This document shows positions 1 to 6,601 of a stretch of 10,949 bases of DNA, in pieces. Position 1 is the stretch's first letter, and every line of letters begins with the position of its first letter. Origin of the DNA: Flavipsychrobacter stenotrophus (GTDB lineage Bacteria > Bacteroidota > Bacteroidia > Chitinophagales > Chitinophagaceae); assembly GCA_947372365.1 (NCBI GenBank), contig CANBTK010000024.1:1-10949 (forward strand), written 5' to 3'. The notes below the pieces were generated by a model. It had not been told where the DNA came from. It saw nothing but the letters and a program-made list of their open reading frames with translations, and ran no database searches. Position numbers and translations under genes: made by a program.

Positions 1-77
1 GGGAGAGCGGCAACTATATAATAAAGGTGAATGCAGATGGCCAGTTCGTTACAAAATTGGTAACTGTGGTACATTAA
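1..77 (+). CDS. C-terminal end of a probable T9SS-secreted protein (5'-truncated by window edge)
   Basis: The frame starting at base 3 is open from the window edge to a TAA at 75-77. It reads ESGNYIIKVNADGQ and then FVTKLVTVVH. A 'sG.YiikV..dG...tklvtv' ending at the extreme C-terminus is the pattern of the last beta strands of type IX secretion C-terminal sorting domains of Bacteroidota. In such proteins this domain directs export across the outer membrane and is then cleaved. Only 24 residues are visible, so the function of the main protein cannot be told. A hairpin terminator starts 20 bases after the stop, which supports a real gene end here. The match to the sorting domain is pattern recognition on a short stretch, so it is likely but not certain. 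Confidence 0.65.
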   Translation, partial: ESGNYIIKVNADGQFVTKLVTVVH

Positions 78-97
78 TAGACAAAGTTCTTTTTTCG

Positions 98-135
98 CAG
101 GCTGCTTCGTTATGGGGCAGCCTGTTTATTTTTTT
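98..135 (+). terminator. Rho-independent terminator of the T9SS cargo gene
   Basis: A perfect 8-bp stem, CAGGCTGC (98-105) with GCAGCCTG (117-124), has an 11-base loop and is followed by TTTATTTTTTT (125-135). The T-rich tract lies on the + strand side only, so it should end transcripts of the gene stopping at 77. On the other strand the stem is followed by A-rich sequence, so it is a poor terminator for the convergent moeB gene, which stops at 141. Confidence 0.8.
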
Positions 136-140
136 AGCAG

Positions 141-1184
141 CTATCCCCAGCTATTCAGCCCACCTTCCAGGGAATAAATTTCGGCTTCAAAACGCTTTTT
201 GATCATTTTCACCGCTTCCGCGCTCCGTTGCCCGGTGGCGCAATAAAATACAATCGGTTTATCGGATGATAAGTAAGAAACGTTCTCCGCAATTTCGCTC
301 AAGGGTATATTCTTGCCCCCTATATTAAAGAACTTGTGCTCATCGCTCGTTCTTACATCTATCAGCAGGTATTGTCCTATTCGTTGCTTCAAATCTTCTG
401 CACTAACAGTTGTTGGCACTACACTTAAGGGCAATGAGGTGATGTTTGTTTTTGTAGTTTTACCTGTCTTAATGGTTTGGCATTGCATCGCCTTTGCGTC
501 GAAAATGAGCATTCCGCTTATAAGGTGCTGCCCCGCCTGTGTTATGTATTTAATGGTTTCATTGGCTTGCATACAGCCTATTATCCCTGCCAGGGTAGGT
601 AGTACGCCACCTTCAGTACAATTCGGTATTTGCGATGCATTTGCCTCAGGGAAAACGTCGCGGTAATTTGGGCTGCGGGTGCCGTCTTCATTTGGTGCAT
701 TCCAGATAGCAACCTGCCCTTCATACTGGTATATAGCAGCATACACAAGCGGCTTGCCAGCCAGTACGCAGGCATCATTCAGCAAGTATTTCGTATCAAA
801 ATTGTCCGTACAATCCAGAACAAGGTCAAATGGGTTAATAATATCCATTACATTATCGGCTGTAACCATCACGCTAAGTGGCGTAATCATTAACTCCGGG
901 TTTTGTAATTGAAGTTTTTCGCAGGCAACCAAAGCCTTATTCTTACCTGTATCCTGCGGATTGTAGAGTATTTGCCGGTGCAGGTTGCCAAGGCTAACGT
1001 TATCATGGTCGGCAATACCCAGGCTGCCAACGCCTGACGCTGCAAGGTATTGGGCGGCTGGGCAGCCCAGGCCGCCAGCGCCTACAATAAGTACTTTTGC
1101 ATTTTGCAGCAGTGTTTGGCCCCGCTCGCCAAAACCAGGCAAGGCTATCTGGCAACTATACCTCGAAAAACCGTTTTGTAACAT
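141..1184 (-). CDS. moeB: MoeB/ThiF-type E1-like adenylyltransferase with C-terminal rhodanese domain
   Basis: This cytosolic enzyme is predicted to adenylate the C-terminal glycine of a ubiquitin-like sulfur carrier (MoaD in the Moco pathway). The fused rhodanese domain could supply persulfide sulfur, as in eukaryotic MOCS3/Uba4. Residues 1-235 or so are the E1-like domain: RYSCQIALPGFGERGQ near the start, the GAGGLG nucleotide-binding loop (35-40), NLHRQ with Arg70, Lys83, DCTDNF with Asp127, and the putative catalytic Cys189 in PNCTEGGVLP. Residues 261-347 are rhodanese, with an active-site loop CATGQRS and Cys315. The usual structural zinc site is missing: the family's CYRC is NYRD here (173-176), and there is no second CxxC pair before the rhodanese domain. 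The gene starts 5 bases after the mobA stop and is last in the operon. ThiF or a general sulfur-carrier role cannot be excluded; MoeB is favoured by the neighbours. Confidence 0.88.
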   Translation of the reverse strand: MLQNGFSRYSCQIALPGFGERGQTLLQNAKVLIVGAGGLGCPAAQYLAASGVGSLGIADHDNVSLGNLHRQILYNPQDTGKNKALVACEKLQLQNPELMITPLSVMVTADNVMDIINPFDLVLDCTDNFDTKYLLNDACVLAGKPLVYAAIYQYEGQVAIWNAPNEDGTRSPNYRDVFPEANASQIPNCTEGGVLPTLAGIIGCMQANETIKYITQAGQHLISGMLIFDAKAMQCQTIKTGKTTKTNITSLPLSVVPTTVSAEDLKQRIGQYLLIDVRTSDEHKFFNIGGKNIPLSEIAENVSYLSSDKPIVFYCATGQRSAEAVKMIKKRFEAEIYSLEGGLNSWG

Positions 1185-1189
1185 TTTAA

Positions 1190-1795
1190 TCAGTAGGGTT
1201 TATTTAATATCTCGTTTATTATAGCGGCATCGCCCGGCGTATTGGCATTCAGTAATGCCTGCGGCACAGGTGGCTGCAATATAGTAATGTTGTTGCTTAT
1301 TAAAACCCTTCGCGGGCACCTGTGCCCTTCGTTGGCTTTTTGCTGCAAAAGGCTGTAGCTCGCAGGCTCCCATATGGTTATCAGCGGCTCTGGCAGCTTA
1401 TCGTGCGGGCTTTCAAAAGTAGTAGCAATAGAGCCCGGTGCCCTGTTATCAATGAGGTATTGCAGCGTTTCCTTGTCCAGTAATGGCAGGTCGCAGGCTA
1501 TTACCAGCCACGCCCTGTCAGGGTATTTTTGGAAGGCAGAAAGCAACCCTCCCATTGGCCCCATTCCCGCAACAGCGTCAGTAAGCACTTGGTACTCAGC
1601 CCCAATTTCAGCGGCTTGTTCGTCCCTTACTGATATAAATACCTGCTGGCAATATTCATTTAGCATTTCGGCGAGGTAGTAGCGGTGGGGCTTGCCGTGC
1701 CATAGTGCCAAACCTTTATCTTGCCCCATGCGCACACTCTTGCCACCAGCAAGTACCAGTCCGTATATTTCCGGTTTAAGCTCTGCTGAAGTCAC
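1190..1795 (-). CDS. mobA: Molybdenum cofactor guanylyltransferase MobA
   Basis: It transfers GMP from GTP to Mo-molybdopterin to make the guanine dinucleotide cofactor used by DMSO-reductase-type enzymes. The 201-residue protein has the nucleotidyltransferase signature LAGGKSVRMGQDKG (15-28), the GMGPMGG loop (77-83), the metal-binding ACDLPLL (Asp102) and the C-terminal NANTPGD typical of MobA. The LPEPLITIWEP stretch matches my recollection of Bacteroidota MobA-like proteins. The start is a GTG at 1793-1795, with GGAGG five bases upstream. No ATG lies before the LAGG loop, and this start gives the expected short N-terminal lead. The gene overlaps the end of moaC by 20 bases, so the SD lies within moaC, which suggests translational coupling. 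A cytidylyltransferase (MocA-like) role is possible but less likely. Confidence 0.9.
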   Translation of the reverse strand: MTSAELKPEIYGLVLAGGKSVRMGQDKGLALWHGKPHRYYLAEMLNEYCQQVFISVRDEQAAEIGAEYQVLTDAVAGMGPMGGLLSAFQKYPDRAWLVIACDLPLLDKETLQYLIDNRAPGSIATTFESPHDKLPEPLITIWEPASYSLLQQKANEGHRCPRRVLISNNITILQPPVPQALLNANTPGDAAIINEILNKPY

Positions 1796-2252
1796 TTTTG
1801 CCTCCTTTTTTTTCTATAAGTTTTGTCTCTTTAATAATTATGTTGTGGCTTAGCGCTTTGCACATATCATATATAGTGAGGGCTGCAATGCTTGCCCCTA
1901 CCAGTGCTTCCATTTCGATGCCTGTTTTTGCAGTAACAGTTGCGGTGCAGTCAATAATAACTTCATTGTCAGCATTTATATGGATATTAACATTGCAATT
2001 GTCCATCCCTAGTGGGTGGCAAAGCGGTATAAGCTCTCCCGTTTTCTTAGCACCCATTATTCCCGCTATTATAGCAGTCTGGAAGACAGTGCCTTTGGCT
2101 GTTTGTATTTCGCCGCCAACCAATTTTACCAGTACTTCATCGGGCAGGTAAACAATGCTTCGGGCTGTAGCTGTCCGCCTTGTGGGCTCTTTGCTGCCCA
2201 CATCTACCATGTTTGCCTTGCCTTTATCGTCTATATGTGTGAGTGCCGCCAT
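1776..2252 (-). CDS. moaC: Cyclic pyranopterin monophosphate synthase MoaC
   Basis: MoaC converts the MoaA product 3',8-cyclo-GTP into cyclic pyranopterin monophosphate, completing the first stage of Moco synthesis. The 158-residue length is normal for the family. Visible motifs are LTHID near the start, MVDVGSKEPTRRTA (15-28), the IAGIMGAKKT helix (62-71), the near-invariant IPLCHPL (75-81), TGIEMEALVGAS (110-121), the YDMCKA segment with Asp129 and Lys132 in the active-site positions, and KKGGKS at the end. Nothing essential appears to be lost. It starts 3 bases after the moeA stop with no visible SD, so it is probably translated by coupling. Its 3' end overlaps mobA. The partner moaA is not in the window. 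Confidence 0.96.
   Translation of the reverse strand: MAALTHIDDKGKANMVDVGSKEPTRRTATARSIVYLPDEVLVKLVGGEIQTAKGTVFQTAIIAGIMGAKKTGELIPLCHPLGMDNCNVNIHINADNEVIIDCTATVTAKTGIEMEALVGASIAALTIYDMCKALSHNIIIKETKLIEKKGGKSDFSRA
1801..1805 (-). promoter_or_regulatory. Shine-Dalgarno site for mobA, inside moaC
   Basis: On the minus strand the sequence reads GGAGGCAAAAGTG, that is GGAGG, five bases, then the GTG start of mobA. It decides the start of mobA. It stands out because most genes in this window have AT-rich leaders without such a motif. Part of it codes for the conserved GGK near the MoaC C-terminus, so its presence could be partly due to coding needs. Confidence 0.6.
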
Positions 2253-2255
2253 AGG

Positions 2256-3458
2256 TTATAAAATATTTTTGAATGGCCATACCCTGAAAACTTCCCCTTT
2301 CAAAAAATGGTTGCGTTCGGCAGGCAATTCCATAAACGAATTGGTTTCTATAAGGTTGGCCAGGTCGCCAGACCCATTGCCATGCACTGGCGTAGCGATT
2401 AACTTACCTTGCTCATTAACTTCAGCCCTTACCTGCATAAAATATTGCAACGGTGGGGCAAAAGTAATATCCTCGGTTAGAGACGCATATAGTTTGTGGC
2501 TTTTGATGCCCAACGATGCTTCCAGCCAAGGTATAAAGTACCGGTGCATGCATAAAAATGCCGAAACCGGGTTGCCGGGAAATGCAAAAACTAAAGTGCC
2601 ATTTTCATGCCCCCCAAACCAAAAAGGTTTGCCCGGCCGTTGTTGCACTTTGTGGAAGCGCTGTTTGATGCCTAACTTTTCAAAAATAGCTGGCAGGTGG
2701 TCATACTTGCCCATTGATACCCCGCCACTCAGTAATAAGATATCAAAGTTTGCCAGGCAATTGGTAATCTGGCTTTCTATAACTTCCGGTTTGTCTGGTA
2801 AGTGTGTTAGGGTTGCATCAATACCATATGGCTTTAATACCTGCTTAATTGTGTACCCGTTTGACCGCCGTATTTCGTATGCGGAGGGTATTTCGTGAAT
2901 ATCCACCAACTCGTCCCCGGTTGAGAGGATGGCAACTCTTGGCAGCTTCTTTACTAAAAGCTGGGTTTGGCCCACGGTTGCGGCTACACTTATTACTGCG
3001 GGGCCTATCAGTGTGCCGGCAGGTACTGCAATGCTGCCTTGTTTTTTATCCTGGCCTTTGTAGTGTATGCTCTGGCCTTTTTTTAGTGTGTTAATCAATA
3101 ACGTCGCATTGCTGCCGTCAATGATAAGGTCTTCGTACCTTATAACAGTATCCACAGAACCGGGCAGCGCCGCCCCCGTCATAATTTCAACGCACTCACT
3201 ATTATCTGTTATTTCAATCGGGGCATCCCCGGCTGGTTGAGTGCCTTTGACAGTGAATTTTCGCAGCCCGGCTTCAAAAGCTTCGTAGCGGATGGCAATC
3301 CCATCCATTGATACCCGGTTAAACGGAGGGAAATCCCTGTCGCAGCAAATACCTTCAGCAAGCACACGGCCCGAAGCCTGCTCAAAATGCACTGTTTCTA
3401 TACCGTAATTTTTTACGGACTGTGCAATAATTTCTTCGGCTTCATGAACAGGAATCAT
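2256..3458 (-). CDS. moeA: Molybdopterin molybdotransferase MoeA
   Basis: MoeA inserts molybdate into adenylylated molybdopterin, releasing AMP and giving Mo-MPT. The 400-residue length is normal. In order the protein shows DRDFPPFNRVSMDGIA (40-55, family D.P.fd.S.MDGyA), the TGAALP stretch (94-99), STGDEL (179-184) that opens the MoCF-binding domain, GGVSMGKYD (245-253), RPGKP (274-278) and PGNPVSAF (294-301). A C-terminal beta domain follows. The acidic and lysine positions expected for molybdate and adenylate handling appear to be present. It is the first gene of the operon, reading away from the 161-base divergent region at 3459-3619. The start is an ATG after an A-rich leader with no SD, as is common in Bacteroidota. 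Confidence 0.95.
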   Translation of the reverse strand: MIPVHEAEEIIAQSVKNYGIETVHFEQASGRVLAEGICCDRDFPPFNRVSMDGIAIRYEAFEAGLRKFTVKGTQPAGDAPIEITDNSECVEIMTGAALPGSVDTVIRYEDLIIDGSNATLLINTLKKGQSIHYKGQDKKQGSIAVPAGTLIGPAVISVAATVGQTQLLVKKLPRVAILSTGDELVDIHEIPSAYEIRRSNGYTIKQVLKPYGIDATLTHLPDKPEVIESQITNCLANFDILLLSGGVSMGKYDHLPAIFEKLGIKQRFHKVQQRPGKPFWFGGHENGTLVFAFPGNPVSAFLCMHRYFIPWLEASLGIKSHKLYASLTEDITFAPPLQYFMQVRAEVNEQGKLIATPVHGNGSGDLANLIETNSFMELPAERNHFLKGEVFRVWPFKNIL

Positions 3459-3619
3459 GTTTTTTTTAATGGCTGTATGTGGAATAATATGTAAAGATAC
3501 TAAAGGGAACTTAGCTTGCAGCGGCTTTGCGCTCTGTACTTTAACAATCTAAAAAGCTAAAGCCAGGCCTATAAGTGCTGGATTTGGTATAATTTCACGG
3601 TGCGGAATACATTATAAGT

Positions 3620-4411
3620 ATGAAAAAAACGGTAATTACAGCACTCTTAATTTTAAATTCGGCCCTCGCATTTTCCCAGTCATCGCTATTTGGATTTGAT
3701 TCCAGCATAAAGGCGCACAGTGGCTTTATACTGAATGGCAATGCGTCTTTTGATGTACCAATGGCTACCATGAGCAAGCGCTTCGGCGTTGATTACAGGC
3801 TAGGCCCCGGCATATCTTACAAAACCATGTCCAACTGGATATTTGGTGTCAAAGTAGATTTTTTGGCGGGTAACCTTGTTAAAGAGGACTCTTTTATGAT
3901 AAATATAAAAGACAAATATTCCGGTAAATTCAACGGTAAAGGGGTGGAAATTATTAATTCCAGCGGGCAACGGGCTGGTTTGCCTGTTTACGAAAGGGGC
4001 TACCTGATAGGCGTTACAATAGGGCACATCTTTAACCGCAACCCCGAACACCCTGACAATGGCTGGACGTTGCTCACCACAGCGGGTTTTATCCAGCACA
4101 AAATAACTATTTACGATAAAGATGTGAATATACCTCAGGTTGACTTTGGTTACAAAAAGGGGTACGACCGCCTTACAAACGGTTGGTTTGTAGAGCAATA
4201 CCTGGGCTACACTTTTTTTGCACGTAACAAACTGCTTAACTTTAACCTTGGCCTCGACGCAGTGTTTGGCTTTACCCGCGGCCGCCGCGACTACCTATAC
4301 GATGTCATGCGCGCCGATAACGCGCAGCGCTACGACTTTCTCCTTGGTTTAAAGGGGGGCTGGATGATTCCCATTTTCAAACGCCGGTCGGAAGATATTT
4401 CATTTGAATGA
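3620..4411 (+). CDS. Outer-membrane beta-barrel protein of unknown function, coupled to waaA
   Basis: The 263-residue protein begins with a clear signal peptide: MKKT, a hydrophobic ALLILNSALAF core, and a probable cut after Ala17-Phe-Ser. The rest has alternating strands rich in aromatic residues and glycine, such as NWIFGVKVDFLAG, GYLIGVTIGHIF, FVEQYLGYTFFA and LLNFNLGLDAVFGF, which fits an outer-membrane barrel. The sequence ends GGWMIPIFKRRSEDISFE. The stretches GFIQHKI and YDRLTNG look like strongly conserved motifs of a Bacteroidota family that I recall next to KDO transferase genes, but I cannot confirm this here. Its stop overlaps the waaA start (ATGA at 4408-4411), so the two are very likely co-translated, and a link to LPS or outer-membrane assembly is a reasonable inference. 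The start follows an AT-rich leader. Function is unknown. Confidence 0.8.
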   Translation: MKKTVITALLILNSALAFSQSSLFGFDSSIKAHSGFILNGNASFDVPMATMSKRFGVDYRLGPGISYKTMSNWIFGVKVDFLAGNLVKEDSFMINIKDKYSGKFNGKGVEIINSSGQRAGLPVYERGYLIGVTIGHIFNRNPEHPDNGWTLLTTAGFIQHKITIYDKDVNIPQVDFGYKKGYDRLTNGWFVEQYLGYTFFARNKLLNFNLGLDAVFGFTRGRRDYLYDVMRADNAQRYDFLLGLKGGWMIPIFKRRSEDISFE

Positions 4412-5649
4412 TAAATACTGCGCTGTATAGGCTTGCTATTGGTGCTTATGCCACGGGTATAAGGGCTTTCTCTTTGTTTAACCCTAAGGCAAAATTATTT
4501 GTTGAGGGCAGGAAGGGATTGTTGCCCAAACTTGCCCAATCACTTTCTGGTGAAACGAGGCCCCGAATCTGGATTCATTGTGCCTCATTGGGCGAGTTTG
4601 AACAGGGCAGGCCAGTGTTGGAAAATATAAAAGCTAACCACCCGGGATATGCGATTGTTTTGACTTTCTTTTCGCCTTCGGGCTACGAAGTGCGTAAGGA
4701 TTACAAAGGTGCAGACTATGTATTTTACCTTCCGGTTGATTCGCTTGCGAATGCAGATACATTTTTAAATGCCGTTCAGCCGAAGCTGTGCCTGTTCATC
4801 AAGTATGAGCTTTGGTACTACTACCTCGCCGGGCTGGCGGAGCGAAAAATACCCACTTTCCTGGTGTCGGCAATATTTGACAAACAACAAGGTTTCTTTA
4901 AGTGGTATGGCGGCCTGCAGCGCAAAATGTTGGGTTATTTCACGCGCATTTTTGTGCAGGACGAAGGCAGCAGTGCTCTGCTAAAACAAATTGGCATCAG
5001 CAGCCCCGTTTTAGTGAGCGGGGATACCCGGTTTGACCGGGTAGTAAAAGCAGCGACGGAAAAAAGTGCCCTGCTTATTATGGACGAGTTTTGCGAAGGG
5101 TATAACGTTATTGTAGCCGGCAGTACCTGGGCCGATGACGAAAAAATGCTAAAACAGGCAATAGAAGGCATGCCCGCTAACTGGAGGCTGGTGCTTGTGC
5201 CGCATAATGTAGATGCCGCCCACATAGAAACGATAGTGCGGCTATACGAAGGCAACATTATAAAATGGACGGAGGGCACTGGCAAAACGACCGGCCGCGT
5301 GCTTTTGGTAGATAAAGTTGGGCTGCTCACCCAACTGTATAACTACGGCAGGGTAGCCTATATAGGTGGTGGTTTTGGCCGGGCAGGGGTTCACAACGTG
5401 CTGGAAGCAGCCGTGTATGGCAAGCCCTGTTTTTACGGCCCTGTTTTTCACCAGTTCATTGAGGCAGGCGAACTCGTTACCTGCGGTGGAGCACAGGTTG
5501 TAAACAATGCGGCCAGCCTCGTAACAGCAATTAGTGAAATGAACGATGAAGCTGTTTGGCTCAGTCATGCAACAGCGGCGCAAGGCTATGTTTACAGCAA
5601 GCAGGGCGCTACAGAATGCATTATGAAAGAGATTAGGCAGTATTTATAG
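4408..5649 (+). CDS. waaA: 3-deoxy-D-manno-octulosonic acid (KDO) transferase
   Basis: WaaA moves KDO from CMP-KDO onto lipid A precursor at the cytosolic face of the inner membrane, founding the LPS inner core. The 413-residue length fits the GT30 family. Visible motifs are a hydrophobic N-terminus, HCASLGEFEQGRP (57-69) with the likely catalytic base Glu63, the TFFSPSGYE stretch (86-94), IKYELWYYYL (131-140), SGDTRFDRV (204-212), AGSTWADDE (237-245), the VPHN segment (264-267) and the sugar-nucleotide site GGGFGRAGVHNVLEAAVYGKP followed by GPVF. All expected parts are present. Translation is probably coupled to the upstream barrel protein through the ATGA overlap. Whether it adds one or more KDO units cannot be read from the sequence. 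Confidence 0.95.
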   Translation: MINTALYRLAIGAYATGIRAFSLFNPKAKLFVEGRKGLLPKLAQSLSGETRPRIWIHCASLGEFEQGRPVLENIKANHPGYAIVLTFFSPSGYEVRKDYKGADYVFYLPVDSLANADTFLNAVQPKLCLFIKYELWYYYLAGLAERKIPTFLVSAIFDKQQGFFKWYGGLQRKMLGYFTRIFVQDEGSSALLKQIGISSPVLVSGDTRFDRVVKAATEKSALLIMDEFCEGYNVIVAGSTWADDEKMLKQAIEGMPANWRLVLVPHNVDAAHIETIVRLYEGNIIKWTEGTGKTTGRVLLVDKVGLLTQLYNYGRVAYIGGGFGRAGVHNVLEAAVYGKPCFYGPVFHQFIEAGELVTCGGAQVVNNAASLVTAISEMNDEAVWLSHATAAQGYVYSKQGATECIMKEIRQYL

Positions 5650-5660
5650 CTGTATGTTGG

Positions 5661-5774
5661 CTACAGTTCATTAATTGAGTCTTTTATATCTGCATCGCCT
5701 TTGTTGAAATGCCCTTCAATGCCGCGGATGATGCCCGACAGCAACAAACCGTATAATAATAGATAGCTTACCAT
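5661..5774 (-). CDS. Candidate 37-residue small membrane protein
   Basis: A short reading frame runs from an ATG at 5772-5774 to a TAG at 5661-5663. It is preceded by AAGGAGG, five bases, then ATG, the best ribosome-binding site in the window. The peptide starts MVSYLLLYGLLLSGIIRGIE, a hydrophobic stretch of about 16 residues long enough to enter or cross a membrane. It continues GHFNKGDADIKDSINEL, a polar, mostly acidic tail. It is convergent with waaA, with 11 bases between the stops. I know no family for it. The SD spacing and the hydrophobic-then-charged layout favour a real small protein, but the frame is short enough to arise by chance, and no promoter was recognised upstream. Confidence 0.5.
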   Translation of the reverse strand: MVSYLLLYGLLLSGIIRGIEGHFNKGDADIKDSINEL

Positions 5775-5779
5775 TTCAG

Positions 5780-5786
5780 CCTCCTT
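5780..5786 (-). promoter_or_regulatory. Strong Shine-Dalgarno site of the small ORF
   Basis: The minus strand reads AAGGAGG, then CTGAA, then ATG. This is seven bases of near-ideal complementarity to the 16S rRNA 3' end at ideal spacing. Long SD matches are scarce in Bacteroidota, where many genes rely on AT-rich leaders, so a match like this ahead of a short frame is notable. Confidence 0.5.
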
Positions 5787-6059
5787 CGTGTTTAGTGGTT
5801 AGGTAATAGGGTTATATTGTAATGCAAGAAAAAACCGTGCCAGAGTTTTGCCAGCGGCTACCAACCTTACCGTACGATAACGGGTTCCAGGCCGCAAAAT
5901 TGCCTCTATTTATATAGACGTAATTGCACACTGAAAAGTTAGCCTGCCCGCCAATGATTTATATCATCAAACAAAAGTTATTCAGAACAGGTGGAAAAGT
6001 ATGGGGCACAGGTAGTCATACCTTCTTTAACTTCACTACAAATAATTTTATTTCTAGGT
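5787..6059. other. Intergenic region between the small ORF and purE; no gene recognised
   Basis: These 273 bases must hold the promoters of the small ORF (leftward) and of purE (rightward). I see no clear TTTG / TAnnTTTG pair of the Bacteroidota type on either strand. A 31-codon frame at 5822-5917 (+) has no ribosome-binding site and is not called. The purE frame stays open back to a GTG at 5991, but the conserved protein begins at 6060. Confidence 0.5.
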
Positions 6060-6515
6060 ATGAAAGTATTGATTATAATGGGTTCTAAATCCGACGAAGC
6101 GGTAATGCAGGAATGCAGCAATTGGCTCAACTGGTTTAATATTGAAAACAATATGGTTGTGGCGTCGGCGCATAGGAACCCTGATAAAGTAAGGGAACTT
6201 ATGGTCACCGCTAAAGCCAATGGTTATGGTGCTGTGGTCGCAGCGGCAGGGATGGCGGCAGCGTTGCCCGGTGTTTGTGCAGCATATACTTCATTGCCTG
6301 TGTTAGGTGTGCCGCTTGACGGAGGCTTGCCAGGCGGTATTGATGCGCTTTACAGCATAGTGCAGATGCCGGCTGGCTTACCAGTAGGTACACTGGCAGT
6401 AGGCAAGGCAGGTGCCCGCAATGCAGCCGTGTTGTGCGCACGTATTTTCGCTTTGTCGAATGAGGCTATCGCAACCCGCGTTGAAGAGTTCAAAGAACAG
6501 GAGTACAAAATCTAA
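6060..6515 (+). CDS. purE: PurE-family N5-CAIR mutase with an altered active-site loop
   Basis: Class I PurE interconverts N5-CAIR and CAIR in purine synthesis. The 151-residue protein has GSKSD (8-12), SAHRNPDK (36-43) with the catalytic His38, TSLPVLGVPL (77-86), SIVQMPAGLPVGTLAVG (99-115) and GARNAA (118-123), all diagnostic of class I PurE. The ATG at 6060 is chosen because the conserved fold begins there; an in-frame GTG at 5991 would add 23 residues foreign to the family. Two points are odd. The GGAAHLPG loop of E. coli PurE reads GMAAALPG here (64-71), so its histidine is Ala68. The following loop is DGGLPGG (87-93) rather than QSAALSG. No purK lies beside it. It may be the housekeeping enzyme with a tolerated change, or a divergent paralogue; the fold is sure, the exact reaction less so. 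Confidence 0.85.
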   Translation: MKVLIIMGSKSDEAVMQECSNWLNWFNIENNMVVASAHRNPDKVRELMVTAKANGYGAVVAAAGMAAALPGVCAAYTSLPVLGVPLDGGLPGGIDALYSIVQMPAGLPVGTLAVGKAGARNAAVLCARIFALSNEAIATRVEEFKEQEYKI

Positions 6516-6601
6516 TTGGCAGTAGTAGCAACCTTAACAGAACCATAATAACTATTGGCGCATGTTTTTCGTAAATTCACATAACTAAATCTATACTCGT
6601 C

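Noticed and set aside
2155..2898. A 247-codon open frame on the + strand opposite moeA and moaC
   Set aside because: It runs antisense to two strongly conserved genes and its translation shows no domain; it is a shadow frame.
3492..3499. Minus-strand TATCTTTA as a Bacteroidota -7 box for moeA
   Set aside because: It misses the last base of TAnnTTTG and no TTTG lies at the right distance upstream.
3511..3564. Inverted repeats TTAGCTT/AAGCTAA and GGCTTT/AAAGCC upstream of moeA, considered as a Moco-responsive leader
   Set aside because: A 7-bp repeat at this spacing is expected by chance in about 160 bases, and the layout does not resemble the known Moco riboswitch. Not enough to call.
5648..5668. 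Weak 7-bp hairpin after waaA (AGCTGTA / TACAGTT with one G-U pair)
   Set aside because: It overlaps the waaA stop and the small ORF end and is not followed by a T-tract on either strand.
5822..5917. A 31-codon frame on the + strand (MQEKTVPEFCQ...)
   Set aside because: It has no ribosome-binding site, no hydrophobic or domain pattern and an AT-rich leader of ordinary type; the length is expected by chance.
5991..6059. Upstream in-frame extension of purE from a GTG
   Set aside because: It would add 23 residues before the conserved MKVLIIMGSKSD start. PurE proteins of this class begin only a few residues before that motif, and a good ATG exists at 6060.
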